A stretch of 40,712 bases of DNA from JAMXLO01 sp041487355 (lineage in GTDB: Bacteria; Pseudomonadota; Alphaproteobacteria; Acetobacterales; Acetobacteraceae), in the NCBI GenBank assembly GCA_041487355.1, contig JBGPND010000021.1, forward strand, positions 1-40,712, in the 5' to 3' direction. Made by a program: the position numbers and the translations under genes. The notes under the pieces are model-generated. The model saw only the letters and a program-made list of their open reading frames with translations, was not told the DNA's origin and ran no database searches. Numbering within the stretch: position 1 is the stretch's first letter; every line of letters starts with the position of its first letter. Shown in pieces: positions 24,264 to 33,700 of this stretch.

Positions 24264-25282
24264 GAGTGCCGTTCCTTTGCGCCGCGCTGCTGCTCGCGCA
24301 TGCCGCATACGCCGCCGATGCCGATCCCGCCCTGGTAGCCGCCGCGCAGAAGGAGGGGCAGGTCGTCTGGTACAGCACGCTTATCGTCAACCAGATCCTC
24401 CGCCCGCTGGCCGATGCATTCGAGAAAAAATATCCCGGTATCCGCATGCAGTACTCGCGTGCCACGAACTCGGACACCGCGCTGAAGATCATCAACGAGT
24501 CGCGTGCCCGGCGCCTGCAGGCCGACATGTTCGATGGCACCAACTCGATCTATCCGCTGCTCGAGGCGAAGCTGGTGGCGGCCTATCCGCCGAAGGCGGC
24601 CGCGTCCTATCCCGCCGAGATCAAGGATCCGAACGGCTACTGGACCGCGATGAACCTGTTCTTCCTCACCGCGGGATACAACACCAGCCAGATAAAGCCC
24701 GCGGACGTTCCGCGCACCTACCAGGATCTGCTGGACCCGAAGTGGAAGGGCAAGATCGCCTGGACCAACGACCCGACACCGCAAGGCCCTCCTGGCTTCG
24801 TCCACAACATCCTGACCATCATGGGGCAGGACAAGGGCATGGCGTATCTGCGGACGTTCGCCACGCAGGAGCCGGTGTTCATCCCTGCCTCGCAGCGTGT
24901 CGTGCTGGACAAGGTGATCTCGGGCGAATACCCGCTCGCGGTGATGACATTCAACCACCACGCCGCGATCAGCGCCGCGCAGGGCGCGCCCGTCGCGTGG
25001 ATCAAGATGGAGCCGCTGTCGGAGTCCATCAATCTGATCGGCATCCTGAAGGATGCGCCGCATCCCAACGCGGCGCGCCTGCTCGAGGAGTTCATCCTGT
25101 CCGACGAAGGACAGAAGGTGCTGGCCGACAACGACTATGTTCCGGCCAACCCCGCGGTGCCGGCGAAGGTGCCGGAGCTGAAGCCGGATGTCGGGCATTT
25201 CACGGTGAATGTCGTCACGCCGGACATGGCGCGAGACGATCTGCCGAAATGGACTTCCGTCTACAAGGAGTTGTTCCGTTGA
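24260..25282 (+). CDS. Periplasmic solute-binding protein, second paralogue
   Basis: This 340-residue paralogue has a shorter signal peptide (MRVPFLCAALLLAHAAYA). It shares with the first copy VVWYSTLIVNQILRPLADAF, YPAEIKDPNGYWTAMNLFFL and DAPHPNAARLLEEFILSDEG, and with the third copy RVVLDKVISGEYPLAVM and VVTPDMARDD. It is thus intermediate between them, as expected of stepwise tandem duplication. It starts by ATGA overlap with the first copy and has no Shine-Dalgarno sequence of its own that stands out, so translation is probably coupled. The binding cleft residues differ mildly (FDGTNSIY, TAGYNTSQIKP), which could mean a different ligand preference. Confidence 0.88.
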   Translation: MRVPFLCAALLLAHAAYAADADPALVAAAQKEGQVVWYSTLIVNQILRPLADAFEKKYPGIRMQYSRATNSDTALKIINESRARRLQADMFDGTNSIYPLLEAKLVAAYPPKAAASYPAEIKDPNGYWTAMNLFFLTAGYNTSQIKPADVPRTYQDLLDPKWKGKIAWTNDPTPQGPPGFVHNILTIMGQDKGMAYLRTFATQEPVFIPASQRVVLDKVISGEYPLAVMTFNHHAAISAAQGAPVAWIKMEPLSESINLIGILKDAPHPNAARLLEEFILSDEGQKVLADNDYVPANPAVPAKVPELKPDVGHFTVNVVTPDMARDDLPKWTSVYKELFR

Positions 25283-26313
25283 ACACGCTGCGGATTGCCG
25301 CCGTCGCCCTGCTGGCGCTGCTGGCGCTGCCTCAAGGCGCGCGCGCCGATGCCGATCCCGCCCTGGTGGCCGCGGCGATGCAGGAAGCTCACGTCACCTG
25401 GTACAGCACGCTGATCGTCAACCAGATCGTCCGGCCGATGGTCGAGGCGTTCGAGATGAAATACCCCGGCATCAAGGTGCAATACACGCGTGCCACGTCG
25501 TCGGACACCGCGCTGAAAATCCGCAACGAGGCGCGCGCCCGCCGCGTGCAAGCCGATCTGTTCGACGGCTCCAACACCGTCTTCCTGCTGCAGGAGGCAA
25601 ACCTCGTCGCCGAGTATCAGCCGAAATCGGCCGCTTCCTACCCTGCGGAGCTGAAGGATCCGAAAGGCCACTGGACGGCGCTCAACCTGTTCTATTGGAC
25701 CTCGGCCTACAACACGAACCTGGTGAAGCCAGCGGATGCGCCGAAGACGTATGACGACCTGCTCGACCCGAAATGGAAGGGCAAGATCGCCTGGACCTAC
25801 GATCTGACTCCCGGCGGCCCGCCAGGCTTCGTCCACAACATCCTGACCACCATGGGGACGGGGAAGGGCATGGACTACATGCGCAAGTTCGCCGCGCAGG
25901 AGCCCGTGACGATCCCCGCGGCGCAACGGGTCGTGCTCGACAAGGTGATCTCGGGCGAATACCCGCTGGCGGTGATGATCCTGAACTACCACGCCACGAT
26001 CAGCATGAACCAGGGCGCGCCGGTGCAGTGGATCAGGATGGAACCATTGCTGCAGTCGATGAGCCTGATCAGCATCGTCAAGGACGCCCCGCATCCGAGT
26101 GCAGCACGGCTGTTCGTCGAATTCATGCTGTCCGACGAGGGCCAGAAGGTGATGGCCGACAATGACTACCTGCCGGCAAGCCCTTCAGTGCCGGCCAAGG
26201 TGCCGGAGAACAAACCTGATGCCGGGCACTTCAAGGTGAACGTCGTCACGCCCGACATGGCGCGCGACGACACGCCGAAATGGACCGCGATCTACAAGGA
26301 GCTGTTCCGGTGA
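25279..26313 (+). CDS. Periplasmic solute-binding protein, third paralogue (TTG start)
   Basis: This 344-residue third copy begins at TTG 25279, overlapping the previous stop as TTGA. That start gives a proper signal peptide (NTLRIAAVALLALLALPQGA, then RA) and the same mature start DADPALVAAA as its neighbours. The frame is open for another 344 codons upstream, but that stretch is the out-of-frame shadow of the second copy. It is the most divergent copy: VTWYSTLIVNQIVRPMVEAF, FDGSNTVFLLQ, NLFYWTSAYNTN, ILNYHATISMNQ. The acidic to neutral changes around the hinge suggest altered ligand choice. Its stop overlaps the permease start as GTGA. Confidence 0.86.
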   Translation: MNTLRIAAVALLALLALPQGARADADPALVAAAMQEAHVTWYSTLIVNQIVRPMVEAFEMKYPGIKVQYTRATSSDTALKIRNEARARRVQADLFDGSNTVFLLQEANLVAEYQPKSAASYPAELKDPKGHWTALNLFYWTSAYNTNLVKPADAPKTYDDLLDPKWKGKIAWTYDLTPGGPPGFVHNILTTMGTGKGMDYMRKFAAQEPVTIPAAQRVVLDKVISGEYPLAVMILNYHATISMNQGAPVQWIRMEPLLQSMSLISIVKDAPHPSAARLFVEFMLSDEGQKVMADNDYLPASPSVPAKVPENKPDAGHFKVNVVTPDMARDDTPKWTAIYKELFR

Positions 26314-28061
26314 GCGCATCCGGCCTCGCCGAACGTGCCGCACCTTCCCGCGTGCCCTGGCTCGATTTTCTGCGGCAGGATCCGCGCCGACTGATCGCCG
26401 CTGTCGTCGGCGTGGTGCTGGCGGTGCTGATGCTGCCGCCGCTCTGGATCCTGATCCAGGACAGCGTCACCACCACGGACGCCATCGGCGATGTCACCGG
26501 CTGGACCTTCGAGCACTTCCGCAAGCTGGTCACCGACCGCGACGCGCTGCGCAGCATCTGGAACACGCTGGTGTTTGCCACCGGCAGCACCGTCCTGTCG
26601 CTGATCTCCGGCGGCGCGCTCGCCTGGCTGGTGGAACGCACCAACGCGCCGCTGAAGATCCTCGCCTATCTCGCCACCATCATCTCGATGGGCACGCCCT
26701 ATATTCTGCACGTGATCGCCTGGCTGTTCCTGCTCGGCAAGATCGGCCCGCTCAACGACCTCTACCGCCAGCTTTCCGGTTCGCCTGATAATCTGTTCAA
26801 CGTGAATTCGATGGCAGGGATGATCCTGATCGAGGGATTCCTCTGGTCCCCACTGGTGTTTCTGCTGCTCGGCGCCACGTTCCGCGCCGCCAACGCCGAC
26901 ATGGAGGAAGCCGCGCGCATGAGCGGCGCTTCCGTGCTGGACACGCTGTGGCGCATCTCGCTGCGCCTCGCCATGCCGGCGATCCTGGCGCTCGCGCTGT
27001 TCGTGTTCATCCGCGCGATCGGCGGCTTCGAGGTGCCGGCGCTGGTCGGCATGCCCGGCCGCATCTTCGTGCTGACCACCGATGTCTACGAAGCCACCAT
27101 CGTCGTGCCGCCCGACCTCGGCTACGCCGCTGCCTTCTCCGTGGTGATGGTCGCGATCGTCGCAGTGCTGCTCTACTTCTATGGACGCCTTTCCAAGCAC
27201 GCCGAGCGGTTCCACTCGGTCACCGGCAAGGGCTATCGCCCGCGCCCGTTCGACCTTGGCCGCGGCCGTTGGATCGCCGGCGCGATCATCATCGTGAATT
27301 TCGTCGTCGTGCTGCTGCTGCCTCTGCTCACCCTGCTGTGGATGTCGCTGCTGCCGTTCCTGCGCGGCTTCAGCTTCGCCGGACTGTCGGCGCTGACATT
27401 GAAGAACTACCACACGGTGTTCCATGCGCCCGGCTATGTCGATCTGGCGCTGAACAGCCTGACAGTCGCCGCCGGCGCCGCCACCGGGATCATGCTGATC
27501 ACCGCGCTGGCCGGCTGGATCGCGGCACGCAACGGTCCGGGCGGCCGGTGGCTCGACCAGCTTGCCACGCTGTCGCTGGTGTTTCCGGGCATCTGCCTGG
27601 GCGTTGCGGTGATGGAGGTTTATCTGCGCGTGCCGCTGCCGATCTACGGCTCGCTCTGGATCATCGCGATCGCCTACGTGATCCGCTACATGCCGTATGG
27701 CATGCGCTACGTCTATGCTGGCGTGTTGCAACTGCACCGCGAACTGGAGGAAGCCGCCGGGGTCGCGGGCGCCTCCTCGCTCACCACACTGCGCCGCATC
27801 GTCGCGCCGCTGCTGACCCCGGCGCTGGTCGCCGGCTGGCTGTTCATTTTCCTCATCGCCAACAAGGAACTCTCGATCGCCGTGCTCCTGGCGAGCCCCG
27901 GCTCGCAGGTGATCGCCGTCGCGATCTTTGACCAGTGGGTGAACGGCCAGGGCGGCGAACTGGCGGCATTCGGCTTGGTGTGGACCGTGTTGATGACGAT
28001 TATCGCTTGCCTGTTCTTCGCGCAGATGCGGCGCGGCGGCACCGATGTGTTCGGGAACTGA
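26310..28061 (+). CDS. ABC importer permease, two permease domains fused
   Basis: This 583-residue membrane protein has two permease domains of about six helices each. EAA loops are visible as MEEAARMSGASVLDTLWRI near residue 198 and EEAAGVAGASSLTTLRRI near residue 479. The start is GTG 26310, overlapping the third binding-protein stop. It is the same type as the permease at 5154 and shares with it a central segment between halves (VTGKGYRPRPFDLGRGRW against LTGKGGARQPIDLGAARW). It forms the channel served by all three upstream receptors and powered by the ATPase five bases downstream. Confidence 0.88.
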   Translation: MSASGLAERAAPSRVPWLDFLRQDPRRLIAAVVGVVLAVLMLPPLWILIQDSVTTTDAIGDVTGWTFEHFRKLVTDRDALRSIWNTLVFATGSTVLSLISGGALAWLVERTNAPLKILAYLATIISMGTPYILHVIAWLFLLGKIGPLNDLYRQLSGSPDNLFNVNSMAGMILIEGFLWSPLVFLLLGATFRAANADMEEAARMSGASVLDTLWRISLRLAMPAILALALFVFIRAIGGFEVPALVGMPGRIFVLTTDVYEATIVVPPDLGYAAAFSVVMVAIVAVLLYFYGRLSKHAERFHSVTGKGYRPRPFDLGRGRWIAGAIIIVNFVVVLLLPLLTLLWMSLLPFLRGFSFAGLSALTLKNYHTVFHAPGYVDLALNSLTVAAGAATGIMLITALAGWIAARNGPGGRWLDQLATLSLVFPGICLGVAVMEVYLRVPLPIYGSLWIIAIAYVIRYMPYGMRYVYAGVLQLHRELEEAAGVAGASSLTTLRRIVAPLLTPALVAGWLFIFLIANKELSIAVLLASPGSQVIAVAIFDQWVNGQGGELAAFGLVWTVLMTIIACLFFAQMRRGGTDVFGN

Positions 28062-28066
28062 CCGCC

Positions 28067-29176
28067 ATGCTGACCGTGCGCGGCCTGACCAAGATCTACG
28101 CCAACCGCTACGACGCGCACGCCGGCGGTGTGCGCGACATCGAATTCGCACTGCCGCCCGGTACATTCTTCACCCTGTTGGGTCCTTCGGGTTGCGGCAA
28201 GACCACGACGCTGCGCTGCGTCGCCGGTCTGGAGCGCCCCGATGCCGGCTTCATCGCACTTGGCGAGCGCGTGCTGTTCGACGGCGAACGGAAAATCGCG
28301 GTGCCGATGAACCAGCGCGGCATCGGCATGGTGTTCCAGTCCTACGCGATCTGGCCGCACATGACGGTGTTCGAGAACATCGCCTTCCCGCTGCGTGTGG
28401 CGAAGAACCGGCGATATGGCCGCGAGGAAATCCGCACTCTGGTCGATCAGGCGCTCGCCACCGTCGGGCTTGCGGGCTACGGCGATCGCCCGGCCACGCG
28501 GCTGTCCGGCGGACAGCAGCAACGCGTCGCACTTGCGCGTGCCATTGTGCACCGTCCGCAGCTTCTGCTGCTGGACGAACCACTGTCCAACCTGGACGCC
28601 AGCCTCCGCGAGGAGATGCGCGTCGAACTGCGCCGCCTGCAACAGCAGATCGGCATAACCGCGATCTACGTCACTCACGACCAGGCCGAGGCGCTCGCCA
28701 TGTCCGATCTCGTCGCGGTGATGGATCGCGGGCGCATCGTGCAGTTCGGCGAGCCGCGCGCAATCTATTTCCGCCCCGAGAGCGAATTCGTCGCCAGCTT
28801 CATCGGCGCCGCCAATCTGTTCGGCGGCACCACCGTCGCGGCCGTGGCGGCTGGCGGCGTCGGAACGTTGCGGCTGGACGATGGCGGCGAGATCGCCTGC
28901 CTGTTTCCCACTGGCAGCGCCGCGGGACAGGCGGCGACAGCCTCGGTGCGCCCCGAGAGCATCGTCATCGCACCGGCGGGCGCAGCCGCGGCCAACGGCG
29001 CCAACGTGCTGCGCGGCTCGGTGAACGCCGCGAGCTTTCTCGGCGCCAATGTGCGTTACGACGTGCGCGTCGGCGAGCGTGCGCTGCGGGTCATCGGCTC
29101 CGCCGAAGTGGTATTCCCGCCAGGAACCGACGTGCTGCTGGTGTTCCCGCCACAGGCCACGGTATCAGTCAGCTAG
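28067..29176 (+). CDS. ABC importer ATPase with TOBE domain (Fbp/Pot type)
   Basis: This 369-residue ATPase has Walker A GPSGCGKT at 39-46, Q-loop MVFQSYAIWPHMTV from 89, signature RLSGGQQQR at 145-153, Walker B LLLLDEP at 167-173, D-loop SNLDA and switch His204 in YVTHDQAEALAMSD. A C-terminal regulatory TOBE domain spans about 290-365. It completes the importer encoded from 23229. It is also the only Fbp-type ATPase in the window and could energise the orphan permease at 5154. The start at ATG 28067 lies five bases after the permease stop. Its last 12 bases overlap the end of the convergent hydrolase-like gene. Confidence 0.92.
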   Translation: MLTVRGLTKIYANRYDAHAGGVRDIEFALPPGTFFTLLGPSGCGKTTTLRCVAGLERPDAGFIALGERVLFDGERKIAVPMNQRGIGMVFQSYAIWPHMTVFENIAFPLRVAKNRRYGREEIRTLVDQALATVGLAGYGDRPATRLSGGQQQRVALARAIVHRPQLLLLDEPLSNLDASLREEMRVELRRLQQQIGITAIYVTHDQAEALAMSDLVAVMDRGRIVQFGEPRAIYFRPESEFVASFIGAANLFGGTTVAAVAAGGVGTLRLDDGGEIACLFPTGSAAGQAATASVRPESIVIAPAGAAAANGANVLRGSVNAASFLGANVRYDVRVGERALRVIGSAEVVFPPGTDVLLVFPPQATVSVS

Positions 29177-29974
29177 GAACGCCGACGCCTTCCGGGCGAT
29201 CTCGCCGGCGCGTTCCCAGCTCATGCAGAACCGCGCGCCCGGCAGCACCTCGTGGCGCAGGTCCTTCACCCGCGCGATCATCTCGTCGAGGAAGCGCGCG
29301 TAATAGAAGTGCTCGCCGAGCAGCAGCAAAGTCGGCTGGGCAAGCTGCCGCAAGCCACCATCCATGTCGAAATTCGCCAGCGTTGTCACCGCCTGCCAGC
29401 GGTCGCGCCCCACTTCCACCTGCGCGGTGTTGATGCGGTCCATCCAGGACTGCGTCGGCCGCATCGGCGCGTGTGCGGGGTCCTTCTCCAGCATGAATTC
29501 AAGCGTGCGCGTCAGCGGAAAGCCCGACGCATCGGCAGGACGCAGACCGCTTTGCAGCTCCCTCACATGCGTGGCGGTGCGCGTGCGGTCAGGCGAGAAC
29601 GGGCAGTTCACCAGCACGACCTTGTCGACGCGATCGGGATACGTGTTGGCGATCTCCACACAGACCCCCGCGCCCACCGCCTCACCCAGCACCGAGGTGT
29701 TGGCAATGCCAAGCGCGTCCATCACCGCGATGGCGCAGCGCGCGTAATCGGCGAAGCTCGGCTGTTCCGCGACATGGTCGGAGTGCCCGTGACTCGGATA
29801 GTCCATCGCGACGACACGGAAGTCCGACGCCAGTGCCTCGATCAGTTCCAGCATCAGCGCGGAGGATTGCTGATTGATGTGGAACAGCATCACCGCCCTG
29901 CCGCGCCCGGCGGCGCGATAATGGATATAGCCCATGCCGGTCTTGATCAGGCCGCGCTCAATGCCGATCGCCAT
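29165..29974 (-). CDS. Alpha/beta-hydrolase fold protein lacking catalytic residues
   Basis: This 269-residue protein is plainly of alpha/beta-hydrolase fold: MGYIHYRAAGRGRAVMLFH, then VVAMDYPSHGHSDH, then the elbow strand TSVLGEAVGAGVCVEIAN and PDRVDKVVLVNCPF. At the nucleophile elbow the usual G-x-S-x-G reads G-E-A-V-G (97-101), with Ala99 in place of serine. Near the C-terminus, where the catalytic histidine normally stands (GHFPMLE-like), the sequence is PGARFCMSWERAGEI, without it. Classical hydrolysis is therefore unlikely. It could be a ligand-binding pseudoenzyme or use cofactor-free chemistry. The start at 29974 lies five bases from the end of cysQ on the same strand. Confidence 0.75.
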   Translation of the reverse strand: MAIGIERGLIKTGMGYIHYRAAGRGRAVMLFHINQQSSALMLELIEALASDFRVVAMDYPSHGHSDHVAEQPSFADYARCAIAVMDALGIANTSVLGEAVGAGVCVEIANTYPDRVDKVVLVNCPFSPDRTRTATHVRELQSGLRPADASGFPLTRTLEFMLEKDPAHAPMRPTQSWMDRINTAQVEVGRDRWQAVTTLANFDMDGGLRQLAQPTLLLLGEHFYYARFLDEMIARVKDLRHEVLPGARFCMSWERAGEIARKASAFLAD

Positions 29975-29979
29975 GACGG

Positions 29980-30756
29980 TCAGGAGCCGTCTTTCGGCAG
30001 CCGTCCCGTGCACACGAAGTGCGGGTTCTCCCAGCCCGGCTTGCTGTAATGCAGCTCGTCGCCGTCGAACGTCCGCACCGTGCCACCGGCCGCCTCCAGC
30101 ACCGCCTGCGGCGCGCAGGTGTCCCATTCCATCGTGCGGCCGAAGCGCGGATAAAGGTCTGCGATCCCTTCGGCGAGGCGGCAGAACTTCACGCTCGAAC
30201 CGAAATTGATCAGCTTCGCCACGCGCTTGTCGCGCAGGAATTCGTCCAGCCGCGCGCTGCTGCCATGATATCGGCTGGCCAGCACCGTCAACCCTTCCTT
30301 CGGAGGCAAACGCGCGCTGACCGACACCTCACGCGATCCTATGCGTTTCCAAGCGCCGCGCCCGACGATGCCGCCGAACAACTCGCCCGCGGCCGGAATG
30401 GCGACCACGCCCAGCGCCGGTCTGCCAGCGCGCACCAGGCCGATATTCACCGCGAACTCGTCGTTGCCAGCGACGAATTCGCGCGTGCCGTCAAGCGGAT
30501 CCACCAGCCAGTATTCCGGTGCTGGCTCCGTGATGCGCCCGGCCGCCACTTCCTCCTCGGCGATCACCGGAATGCCTGGCGCGGCTTTGCGCAGGCCGGC
30601 GACGATGATCGCTTCGGCGGCATGGTCGGCTTCGGTGACCGGCGAACGGTCCTCCTTGCGCACCACATCGAAGCCACGCTTGCGCACCGCGAGGATTGCG
30701 GCACCCGCCTCCAGGGCAAGCGCAGCGGCGAGCGAGATCAGGGCGTCATCGTCCAT
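29980..30756 (-). CDS. cysQ: 3'(2'),5'-bisphosphate nucleotidase CysQ
   Basis: This 258-residue inositol-monophosphatase-superfamily enzyme has the metal-binding motifs of the family: AEEE around residues 66-69, WLVDPLDGTREF from about 83, and WDTCAPQAVLEAAGG in the C-terminal half. GNDEFAVNIGLV and the early KEDRSPVTEADHAAE are characteristic of the CysQ branch rather than inositol phosphatases. It dephosphorylates PAP (and PAPS) to AMP (APS), recycling the by-product of sulfotransferases and sulfate assimilation. The start at 30756 lies 43 bases after the glycosyltransferase gene on the same strand. Placement beside glycan genes could reflect removal of PAP from glycan sulfation, but no sulfotransferase is visible. 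Confidence 0.88.
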   Translation of the reverse strand: MDDDALISLAAALALEAGAAILAVRKRGFDVVRKEDRSPVTEADHAAEAIIVAGLRKAAPGIPVIAEEEVAAGRITEPAPEYWLVDPLDGTREFVAGNDEFAVNIGLVRAGRPALGVVAIPAAGELFGGIVGRGAWKRIGSREVSVSARLPPKEGLTVLASRYHGSSARLDEFLRDKRVAKLINFGSSVKFCRLAEGIADLYPRFGRTMEWDTCAPQAVLEAAGGTVRTFDGDELHYSKPGWENPHFVCTGRLPKDGS

Positions 30757-30799
30757 GCATTGGTCATACCGACCGAAGGGTGCGATGGCAACGCGCGGT

Positions 30800-33700
30800 C
30801 TACTGGACGGAGACGGGCGAGGCCGGTCGGCGGCGACGTCTCGGCTTCGCCTCCTGTGCCGCCGTTTCCTCAGCGCCGGACACATCATTCGGCACCGCCT
30901 CGTCCGGCGGTGTCGTCTCGGCCGTGCGCCGCTTGCGGCTTTTCGGCTGCGCTTTCGGCATAGGCGCAGCCACTGCCACCACCACCGGCTCGACCAGCGG
31001 CACCACGATGCGCCGCTCGACCGGACGGGCGAGGAAGACCTCGGATACTTCCTGCACAATGGTCGGCTCAAGCCCGCGCATGCAGGCGAAATTGCGCGGG
31101 CAGTCCTCCCGCCGTGCGAGATAGCACGGGCTGCACGCCATGTTCCGCCGCAGTGCCACGGCGCGCTTGCCGATCGGCCCCCATTCGATCGCGTCCACCA
31201 CGCCCGAGTGGATGCCGATCGTCGGCACGCCAAGCGCGGCAGCGATGTGCTTCGGCCCGGAGTTGTTGCCGACATAGAGGGCACATGCGGACAACAGCGC
31301 CGGCAGCTCGCGCAGCGGCGTCTTGCCCACCAGCGAAACCACGGAGTCGCGATGCACGACCTGGCCCAGCACCTCCGCGGCCAGTTCCGCCTCTTCCGGC
31401 CCGCCAATCAGCACAGCATTGACCGCGTTCTTCTCCACCAACAGGTCGATCAACGCGGCAAAATGCTCCGCCGGCCATTGCCGCATCGCGTTGCCGACGC
31501 CCGGATGCACGGCGACCACCGGCTTGGCAAACAATGCCCGCGCATCGTTCTCCAGGAAGTCAGGCGGGCCCTCGCTCGACGCCACCAGGTCAAGCCGCGT
31601 TCGCTCCACAGCGCCGGCCGTGCCAATCGCCTCCACCAGATTGATCAGATCGTCGGTGACATGGCTGCGCTTGCGCTGCAGGTTCTTGTCGCCCTCCCAT
31701 TCCAGCGCGACGTCGAGGAACGGGAACTGTCCCATGTAGTCATAACCGGCGAGGAACTGCGCCGGCGTGTAGCGCAGCACGTCGCGCGTATCGAGATGCT
31801 TGCGCAGATCCACCGCGATGTCGAAGCGATACGGCGCAAGCCGCTGGCTCAGTGCCTGGAATTCCTCCTGGCTGATCTGCCGCTGCCCGAGGCCGGAAAT
31901 CGGGTGGAAGAACTCGAACTCGATGAACTCGTCGACGCAATCCAGTGTCGCGGCAAAGGCGCGCGCGGCGCGGCTTGCCAGCACATGGATCGAGGCCGCC
32001 GGAAAAATCTGCTTCAGCCTGCGGATCGCCGGGATTGCGGTGATGAAGTCGCCAATATGGTCGACCTTCACCGCCAGGATGCGCTTGATCTCACTATGGC
32101 GGAACAGCGGATGACCGGCGAATATCGTCTGCACCGGTTCGTCATCCGGACGATAGTCATCCGAATGCCGGCTCAGGCGCGGGCTGAAATAGGGATCGCC
32201 CGACGCGAACAGCGTCTTCCATCGTGCCTCGAAATGGCTGAGATCGAATACGTCGGGCAGCCGCTCGCGGCTGACCGCTTCGTGATGGATCAGCGAGGCA
32301 TGCGGCGTGAACACGATAAGCTTGCCCGCCTGGTGCGCGCGCAGACAGAAATCCAGGTCGTTGTTGATGATCTCGTGCGCCTCTTCGAACCCGCCGAGCG
32401 CCTGGTACATGCTTCGGCGCATCAGCATGCAGGCGCCGGTCACCGCGATGACATTGCGCTGTGTCAGCGCCAGGCCGAAATAGCCAGGCTCATCGGACGC
32501 CGCGAAGCGGAACGCGTGGCGTGCGATGCCGGGGGTCGCGAGGAACATGCCACCGTGCTGCACCTTGTTGTCGGGATACAGAAGCTGCGGTCCCACCACC
32601 GCCACCTCCGGGCGCCGCACATGCTCCAGCATCGCGTCCAGCCAGTCCGGCTGTATCACCTCCACGTCGTCGTTCAGGAACAGCAGGTACTCGCCGGCGG
32701 CCGCCTCCGCACCGCGGTTGTTGAAGTACGACCAGTTGAACGCGTCGGGCATCGGAACGATCTTGTCGGAATTCTGCTGCAGCCAGATCTTCCACGCGAT
32801 CTGATTGTCGGGAATGTTGTCGATGCAGATGATCTCGAAATTATGATAGGCGGTGCGCTCGCGCAGCGTCTTGATGCAGGTCTCGACATAGCCCCGTGCC
32901 GCGCAGGTCGGGATGATGATCGAGACCATGCCGCTCACCGGCTGCGTGCGCCGGAAGCGCCAGGTGCCGGGCACCGCGCCGACCAGGATGTCGGCCGCGA
33001 TGCCGCGGCGCACCGCGGCACGCGCAAGCGCCGCTGCTTCCACTTCCGCGTCGTCGATCTGCTGCCTGCCCCGCAGACACAGCAACTTCGGCAGGTGGTG
33101 AATTTGTTCCGCCTGCTCGGTGCAGCGCAGGACCAGATCGTATTCGCCGGATTCGAGCCGGGAGCGCGGCGTGACGCCGATCTTCCCAAGCAGTGCGGTC
33201 GAGGCAAACCAGGGCCGGCCGATATAATTGGTGGAGAGCAGCAGGTCCGGGGAGAAATCCGGCTTGAAGAACGGCTCGCGCTCGTGGCTCGCCGAACTGA
33301 GCCGCACCTCGTCCGCGTAGAAGAAATCGGCATCGCGATGCAGGCCGCTGGACAGCGCCGTCTCGAGCAACGCATCGCAGCCAAACCGGTCGCCAGGCGA
33401 CAGGAAACCGACCAGACGCAATGTCATCGACTCGTCCTGGTTGCCGATCGGCTGCCCGAACGCCTCCGCGTCCGACGGATCGAGCACGTCGATCCGTTCG
33501 GCAAGGTCTGCCGCGGCCTCCGCGATCAAGGCGCGCACGGCAGCGCCGGTATCGGCATCGGCGGCGAGAACTTGCAGCGTCCAGTCGCGGTACACCTGGT
33601 TGCGCAACGAGCCCAGAGTTGTCAGCAGGCGATCGAGATCGAGCGCCGCGCCCTGGCACAGCACCAGACGGAAGCCGGGGCGGTGGTCGAGGCTGTCCAG

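Noticed and set aside
24247..25278. Extension of the third binding-protein frame by 344 codons
   Set aside because: It is the out-of-frame shadow of the second binding-protein gene. The TTG at 25279 restores a proper signal peptide and overlap.
26292..28166. A 624-codon minus-strand frame
   Set aside because: It is His/Gln/Arg-rich antisense to the permease gene, whose hydrophobic helices are unmistakable on the plus strand.
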